A stretch of DNA of 64,000 nucleotides, from the NCBI GenBank assembly GCA_000154345.1, contig DS480344.1, forward strand, positions 1-64,000, given 5' to 3'. Shown here piece by piece: positions 59,250-64,000 of this stretch. This DNA is from [Clostridium] leptum DSM 753 (GTDB taxonomy: Bacteria > Bacillota > Clostridia > Oscillospirales > Acutalibacteraceae). The notes under the pieces were generated by a model. The model did not search any database and was not told where the DNA came from. It was given only the letters and a program-made list of their open reading frames with translations. A program made the position numbers and the translations under genes. Position 1 is the stretch's first letter; each line of letters opens with the position of its first letter.

Positions 59250-60596
59250 ATGAAAAAGATTTTGGGTGTTCTTTTGGCCGGCGCGGTTGCTTTGACCTGC
59301 TTTACCGCTTGTAATTCTTCCACACAGGAAAACTCCTCAACGACTACAGACGGCGCTTCAGAAGCGGCTTCTCAGGAAGAAAACTCAGAAACAGAAGCAG
59401 CGACTATTCGTTTGGCGCATTTATACGACCCTGGTACAGGAGTAGCGACAGACGAGCTCAGCTATGAGTGGCTGGAAAAGGGAATTGAAAATTTTGAAGC
59501 GAATAATCCAGGTTGTACTGTAGAACTGGAATATTACAAATACGATGAAATGGACACGAAATATATGTCCGACTATCAGTCTGGCGTAGAGCATGATGTT
59601 TTAATCACCACGAGTATGCTTTTCCCTCAGCACTATGCGGTAGGGGATCTATTGAATCTTCAGCCCTATGTAGACCAATGGGATCAGGCCGAGGTAGAAG
59701 ATTTCTCCTGGAACCCTGTATGGGATATTTGCTGCGACGATGGCGATGTTTATGGAATTCCGCTGGGACTGCATATTCGTGGATTGGTGTACCGGAAGGA
59801 TCTGTTTGAGCAGGCAGGACTGGATCCGGAGTCTCCTCCTACAACGATAGAGGAGCTTTTGGAATATGCCGAGATCCTGACAAATCCCGATGAGAACGTC
59901 TATGGTTTGGGAATGTATCTTGGGACGGAACGCGCAAATTTGGAGTGCAGCTTCTATCCTTTCTTATGGGCTAATGGCGGAGAAATTTGGGATCCTGAGA
60001 CTAAGGAAGCTGTTTTCGCTGATGAGACGGGGGTGAAAACAGGCCAGTTCGTGAAGGATTTGGTCACTGAATATGGAGTAACGCCTCAATTTGCCATTAG
60101 TGGGGCCTATGGAGACGCTATGGATTCTTTTTTAAATGGCCAATACGCCATGATGGAGGGCTTTGGTAGCTATTGGATTGCGAACATCGTTGACGCTGGC
60201 TTAGAGGATAAGGTCGGTGTTTGTGCGGTTCCGGAAGGGTCCAGCCGGTTTTCTAACTGCTATTCCTTGTCTGTTTATGCCGGAAGCAAGCATCCGGATC
60301 TGGCAATGAAGCTGGTGGAGGAGCTGTTGGCTCCCGATGTCATTACCATGTATGCGGATGGAGGACTTCCCGCCCGTCAGTCCGATTATGAGGATGAGAA
60401 ATATCAAAGCGAGTTATACCTCTCTATGCTTGAAATTGCTGAGAACGGAAGAAATGTTGCTGAGACAGTAAATTATATGAAGCTGGCGGACAGCGTTGCC
60501 GCCGCGGTACAAGAGGTAATTGCCACCGACGGCGATGTGCAGGAGATCTTTACACGGTATCAGGATGAGTACAACGCTCGATATGCGGGAGAATAA
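59250..60596 (+). CDS. Sugar ABC transporter solute-binding lipoprotein
   Basis: A 448-aa extracellular lipoprotein. The signal peptide ends in lipobox LTCFTAC, followed by a Ser/Thr/Glu-rich linker. The family 1 binding-protein fold is shown by YEWLEKGIENFEANNPGCTV, GIPLGLHIRGLVYRKDLFEQ and NGQYAMMEGFGSYW. ATG after TAAGGGGGAAAAAAG. It is the receptor of the transporter formed by the next two genes. No ATPase gene is present in the visible part. Confidence 0.92.
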   Translation: MKKILGVLLAGAVALTCFTACNSSTQENSSTTTDGASEAASQEENSETEAATIRLAHLYDPGTGVATDELSYEWLEKGIENFEANNPGCTVELEYYKYDEMDTKYMSDYQSGVEHDVLITTSMLFPQHYAVGDLLNLQPYVDQWDQAEVEDFSWNPVWDICCDDGDVYGIPLGLHIRGLVYRKDLFEQAGLDPESPPTTIEELLEYAEILTNPDENVYGLGMYLGTERANLECSFYPFLWANGGEIWDPETKEAVFADETGVKTGQFVKDLVTEYGVTPQFAISGAYGDAMDSFLNGQYAMMEGFGSYWIANIVDAGLEDKVGVCAVPEGSSRFSNCYSLSVYAGSKHPDLAMKLVEELLAPDVITMYADGGLPARQSDYEDEKYQSELYLSMLEIAENGRNVAETVNYMKLADSVAAAVQEVIATDGDVQEIFTRYQDEYNARYAGE

Positions 60597-60629
60597 TGCG
60601 CTCACGCTCTTGTTAAAGGGGGGCTTTTT

Positions 60630-61544
60630 TTGTCAAAATACCACTCGAACAAGGAGCGGTTGAGAGCGAAGGGGACAGGCTGGGATTTGAAAGAATCCCG
60701 GCTTGCCTACCTTTTTATGACGCCGCTTCTTTTATGCCTGATTGGCTTTATGATTGTGCCGATGTTCACAGGGATTCTCCTCAGCTTTCAAAACGCCAGC
60801 GGAGATCCGGTGGGCATGGAAAACTATTCCGCCGTTCTGGGAGAACCGCGGTTTTGGAATAATGTACAGCTTTCTCTGGCCTATGTGGTCTGCAATGTAC
60901 TGCTTTCCATTGTACTTGGTTTTTTAGCGGCAAATCTGATTACCCAAAAATCGAAGATCGTTTCCTTTCTTCGCCCGGTGTATTTGATCCCATGGATTAT
61001 TCCTCCGGTATCCAGTTCAATTTTGTTCAGAACTCTTTTAGACGCCAATACCGGTCCTATTACCCAGATGATTAAGTTTATCACCGGAAAAAGCGTCATG
61101 ATTTTAGATCAAGCGGATACGGCGCTGATCGCGGTGATCGTACATAATTTTTGGAGGTCGTTCCCTTTCGCCATGCTGTTTTTAGCAGCCGGCCTGACGA
61201 TGATCTCCAAGGATGTTTATGAGGCGGCCATCATCGATGGAGCGTCGAAAATAAAGCAGTTTTTTTACATTACGCTGCCTCTGGTAAAGAACCACCTGTT
61301 TATCGTGGTGCTGATGATCACCAACTGGACGCTCCAAGATTCCGAATCCTGCTATTCCCTGACAAAAGGCGGACCGGGCACGGCGACGGAAATGGTTGCG
61401 GTCAGGCTGTTTAAGGATTCCTTTGTTTATTTTGAAATCAACACGGGGGCTGTCATTGGAATTGTGATGATGTGCATCAGCATTATCTTCGCGGTTATTT
61501 ATTATTGGCTGACTAAGGCAAAGGAGATGGAATCCTATGAGTAG
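60630..61544 (+). CDS. Sugar ABC transporter permease (MalF type)
   Basis: TTG start after AAAGGGGGGC. A 304-aa protein with six membrane helices, the opening LAYLFMTPLLLCLIGFMIVP, and the EAA loop KDVYEAAIIDGASKIKQFFY, then TKGGPGTATEMVAV. It overlaps the second permease by eight bases. The stretch of T residues between the site and the start is unusual but does not form a stable hairpin. Confidence 0.92.
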   Translation: MSKYHSNKERLRAKGTGWDLKESRLAYLFMTPLLLCLIGFMIVPMFTGILLSFQNASGDPVGMENYSAVLGEPRFWNNVQLSLAYVVCNVLLSIVLGFLAANLITQKSKIVSFLRPVYLIPWIIPPVSSSILFRTLLDANTGPITQMIKFITGKSVMILDQADTALIAVIVHNFWRSFPFAMLFLAAGLTMISKDVYEAAIIDGASKIKQFFYITLPLVKNHLFIVVLMITNWTLQDSESCYSLTKGGPGTATEMVAVRLFKDSFVYFEINTGAVIGIVMMCISIIFAVIYYWLTKAKEMESYE

Positions 61545-62352
61545 TGAAAAACGCAGAACCGTGTTCTTCCGGGCCTTCTGGAGAATTGTTATTCTGTTAT
61601 TTGTTATGATTCCTTTGCTGTGGGGGGTCAGAACCTCGCTGTGTGCCTCCAACTATGATAAGAATTTGATTCCAAAGGAATTTACCCTGGACAACTACAG
61701 CAATCTGCTGAAAAGTCCTTCGTTCCTGCCTGGCATTTGGAACAGCATCATGGTTTCGCTTTGCACGATTTTGATTTTGCTGCCGATTGTTACTCTAGCG
61801 TCCTACGCATTAGGCAGAATGAAATTCAAGGGAAGATTTTTGGAAAAAGTGCTTCTCCTTTTGCCTCTGCTTCCGGCAATCGCAATCTTGATCCCCTTGG
61901 TACAAAATATGAACGCCATAGGACTTTATAATAACCTGCTGGGCGTTATCGTTTTGAACGTGGTGTTTTTACTCCCGTTTACCACCTATCTTTTGAAGAA
62001 CTTTATGGCCTTGCTGTCCAAATCTATTGAGGAAGCGGCCTTTGTGGACGGATGCACCCGTCTGCAGACAATGGTTTACATTATCCTGCCGAACGCCTTG
62101 CCGGGATTTGCCTCTGTAATGGTCTATACATTTATCAATAGCTGGCTGAATTATTTATATCCTTATGCGTTGATTGCGGATATGAACTCAAGGACCATGC
62201 CTCAGACCTTGCTCGCATTAATCGGACAGTATGGAAACAATTATCCCAGTTTGACGGCGGCGTCTATTTTAACGCTGCTGCCGCCTTTGATTTTTTTCTG
62301 TATTTTCCAGAAGTGGTTTATCGCGGGCTTATTCGGAACCAGTATGAAATAA
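61537..62352 (+). CDS. Sugar ABC transporter permease (MalG type)
   Basis: A 271-aa permease with about six helices; its ATG overlaps the end of the first permease, giving coupled translation. The typical PKEFTLDNYSNLLKSPSFLP is followed by the EAA loop KSIEEAAFVDGCTRLQTMVY. It completes the membrane channel. Confidence 0.92.
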   Translation: MSSEKRRTVFFRAFWRIVILLFVMIPLLWGVRTSLCASNYDKNLIPKEFTLDNYSNLLKSPSFLPGIWNSIMVSLCTILILLPIVTLASYALGRMKFKGRFLEKVLLLLPLLPAIAILIPLVQNMNAIGLYNNLLGVIVLNVVFLLPFTTYLLKNFMALLSKSIEEAAFVDGCTRLQTMVYIILPNALPGFASVMVYTFINSWLNYLYPYALIADMNSRTMPQTLLALIGQYGNNYPSLTAASILTLLPPLIFFCIFQKWFIAGLFGTSMK

Positions 62353-62376
62353 CAGCATTAATAAGGGGGAGAAAGT

Positions 62377-63453
62377 ATGGAGGCTGTCAAGATCGGAATT
62401 TTAGGCTGCGGGGGTATCGCCCGCTCCAAGCATTTACCGGAGCTGCAAAAAATCGAAGGAGTAGAGATAATTGGATTTTATGATCCAATTAAATCCCGCG
62501 CTCAGGAGTGCGCTGAAAAGTTTGGAAATCACGCAAAAGTTTATGAAACCGCCGGGGAGCTTTTAGCCGATCCAGGAATAGATGCGGTGCATATCTGTAC
62601 GCCCAATAATACCCATGCGGAGCTGGCTGTCCAAGCGCTGGAAAATCACAAGCATGTGATGTGTGAAAAGCCGATGGCCATTAACGGAGAGCAAGCCTAT
62701 CAGATGGAGCAGGCGGCTCAAAAGAGCGGGAAAATACTGACGGTCGGCTATCAAAGCAGGTTTGAGCAGCGGTCCCTGTATTTGAAAAGGCTGTGCGGCC
62801 AGGGAGAGCTGGGAGAAATTTATTACGGAAAGGCCCATGCGGTTCGCAGAAGAGGCGTCCCCACCTGGGGTTCATTTTTAAATTCCGACATCCAGGGAGG
62901 CGGCTGTCTCATTGACATGGGAACCCACGCTTTAGATTTAACCCTGTGGCTGATGGACAACTATGAGCCGGAATACGCTGTCTGCAACATTTATCATAAA
63001 TTGGGGAAAAATCAAAACGCGGCGAATGTCTGGGGACCCTGGAACCCTGAGAAATTTCTGGTAGAGGATTCGGCGTTCGGATTTATCAGGATGAAAAACG
63101 GCGCTACCGTAGAAATTGACTGTAGCTGGGCGCTGAACATTAGAAACGCCAAGGAGAGCGTTGCTACACTATGCGGGACAAAAGCAGGCGCGGATATGCT
63201 GGAGGGCTTAACGCTAAACGGGGAGAAGGAGCAGAGCCTGTATGTCAATCACATTGACGTGACAAACACCACTGGGATTTCTCTGGACATTCCTTATTCA
63301 GACAATCCAAACCAGATGGAGACAGAGGATTGGATTCAAGCGATCCGCACAGGAAGAGAACCGCTGGTAAAATTCCATGAGGCGGCAGTGGTCTGCAGGA
63401 TTATTGACGGTATGTACCAGTCGGCCAAGACGCATCAGCCGTATTATTTTTAA
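62377..63453 (+). CDS. Gfo/Idh/MocA-family oxidoreductase
   Basis: A 358-aa NAD(P)-dependent sugar dehydrogenase-type enzyme: the N-terminal Rossmann site GILGCGGIARSKHLPEL, the catalytic CEKPMAINGEQAY, and the C-terminal GGGCLIDMGTHALDLTLWLM with Asp and His of the active site. ATG after TAAGGGGGAGAAAGT. It follows the permeases and probably acts on the imported sugar or a derivative, together with the 2-hydroxyacid dehydrogenase. The substrate cannot be read from sequence. Confidence 0.92.
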   Translation: MEAVKIGILGCGGIARSKHLPELQKIEGVEIIGFYDPIKSRAQECAEKFGNHAKVYETAGELLADPGIDAVHICTPNNTHAELAVQALENHKHVMCEKPMAINGEQAYQMEQAAQKSGKILTVGYQSRFEQRSLYLKRLCGQGELGEIYYGKAHAVRRRGVPTWGSFLNSDIQGGGCLIDMGTHALDLTLWLMDNYEPEYAVCNIYHKLGKNQNAANVWGPWNPEKFLVEDSAFGFIRMKNGATVEIDCSWALNIRNAKESVATLCGTKAGADMLEGLTLNGEKEQSLYVNHIDVTNTTGISLDIPYSDNPNQMETEDWIQAIRTGREPLVKFHEAAVVCRIIDGMYQSAKTHQPYYF

Positions 63454-63721
63454 AGGCATGATTTCTCAATGCAAATGCCAGCGCAATCGGATTTGTTTTT
63501 TACTGTCTAAAAAATTCCTGAAAAGAGGGCCTTTAATGGGCTCAAGAATCTGTTTTATGGTATTGCTATTGGCAAAGCGGCAGTATGATCTGATTTTTCC
63601 GATACATCGCTGTAACTTTCCTTCAAAACAACAAAACCGAAAATCCCCGTAGATTTAAAATTCCGTCCTGGAGAAGTCTTGAAGCTATCCGGAGGGTTTT
63701 ATTTCTTAAGGAGCTGGTAAT

Positions 63722-64000
63722 ATTCTATACGACAACGTTGAAATCGGCTTTATGTCCCACTATAAGGAAAAAGCAAATCAGAAGTTCGTAGTTACCACAG
63801 AGCATAGGCATGTTAAAAATATTTGGGAAATCGTGTATTACATAAACTATGAAGGCGTGTTTGTCTTAGGAGATAAGGAAATCCCTTATGAAAAAAATAC
63901 GGTTATGCTGATTCCGCCGAATGTGATGCATTACGAATTCTCGACCAGTGCCATTGAATTGTATTTTATCACATTTAAACCGGTGCTGGAGCATAATCCC
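63722..64000 (+). CDS. AraC-family regulator, N-terminal part (runs off window), ATT start
   Basis: The first 93 codons of a protein with a cupin-like sugar-sensing domain (ANQKFVVTTEHRHVKNIWEI, then EIPYEKNTVMLIPPNVMHYE), the usual front half of AraC-type regulators. An ATT at 63722 stands eight bases after TTAAGGAG and starts the conserved sequence; the first ATG (63752) has no ribosome binding site. It probably controls the sugar operon upstream. The 268 bases between it and the oxidoreductase hold no clear feature. The C-terminal HTH lies beyond the window, so the class is inferred. Confidence 0.7.
   Translation, partial: MLYDNVEIGFMSHYKEKANQKFVVTTEHRHVKNIWEIVYYINYEGVFVLGDKEIPYEKNTVMLIPPNVMHYEFSTSAIELYFITFKPVLEHNP

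Noticed and set aside
1..64000. CRISPR arrays, cas genes, retrons or known phage-defence operons
   Set aside because: I saw no regularly spaced repeats and no Cas, Abi, CBASS or BREX proteins. The only reverse transcriptase belongs to the group II intron.

Overview
The window looks like DNA from a gut-type Clostridia (Lachnospiraceae/Oscillospiraceae-like Gram-positive). It has strong Shine-Dalgarno sites, sigma-A promoters, sortase-anchored surface proteins, YesM/YesN-type regulation of sugar ABC transporters, and an integrative conjugative element (ICE) of the type common in that class. No rRNA, tRNA or CRISPR array was seen.

About 1-31135 is the ICE. It opens with accessory genes: a C5-cytosine methyltransferase, a Fic protein, a thioester/Cna-B surface adhesin, DUF3846 and XF1762-family proteins, an S-adenosylmethionine synthetase, a DUF3991/Toprim protein, several unrecognised small proteins, a beta-class DNA methyltransferase and an AbrB/RelE-type toxin-antitoxin pair. 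The transfer module follows: DUF6329 protein, MobC, a probable oriT, relaxase, PcfB, an ArdC/LtrC-like protein, VirD4 coupling protein, VirB2-like, VirB6-like, PrgI, two paralogous unknowns, VirB4 and a CHAP-domain wall hydrolase. VirB4 is split by a 2.7-kb group II intron that encodes its own reverse transcriptase. Splicing would restore the frame exactly.

About 31140-41110 is a more AT-rich sugar-utilisation block: AraC-type response regulator and sensor kinase on the minus strand, divergent from a solute-binding lipoprotein, two permeases, a GH51 alpha-L-arabinofuranosidase and a decayed surface-protein gene. About 41590-50531 returns to ICE-type genes: sigma-like HTH protein, a structured non-coding stretch, a DinG/XPD-type helicase, small hypotheticals and a set of four serine-recombinase-family proteins. 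About 51031-56433 encodes an 1800-residue sortase-anchored beta-helix protein with five Ig-like repeats. About 56660-58046 holds ICE-like remnants (AbrB gene, broken ParM gene). From 58225 to the end lies a second sugar operon: 2-hydroxyacid dehydrogenase, binding protein, two permeases, Gfo/Idh/MocA oxidoreductase and the start of an AraC-type regulator. ICE segments and carbohydrate loci therefore alternate.

The most unusual property is start-codon use. At least nine genes, most of them in the conjugation module, have a well-placed ribosome binding site and family-typical N-terminus but begin with CTG, ATA, ATT or ATC instead of ATG/GTG/TTG. Other points worth attention are the oriT-like site, a roughly 430-bp hairpin-rich stretch with no credible gene, separated catalytic-only and DNA-binding-only recombinases, and a recurrent basic C-terminal tail ending in Arg on many ICE proteins.
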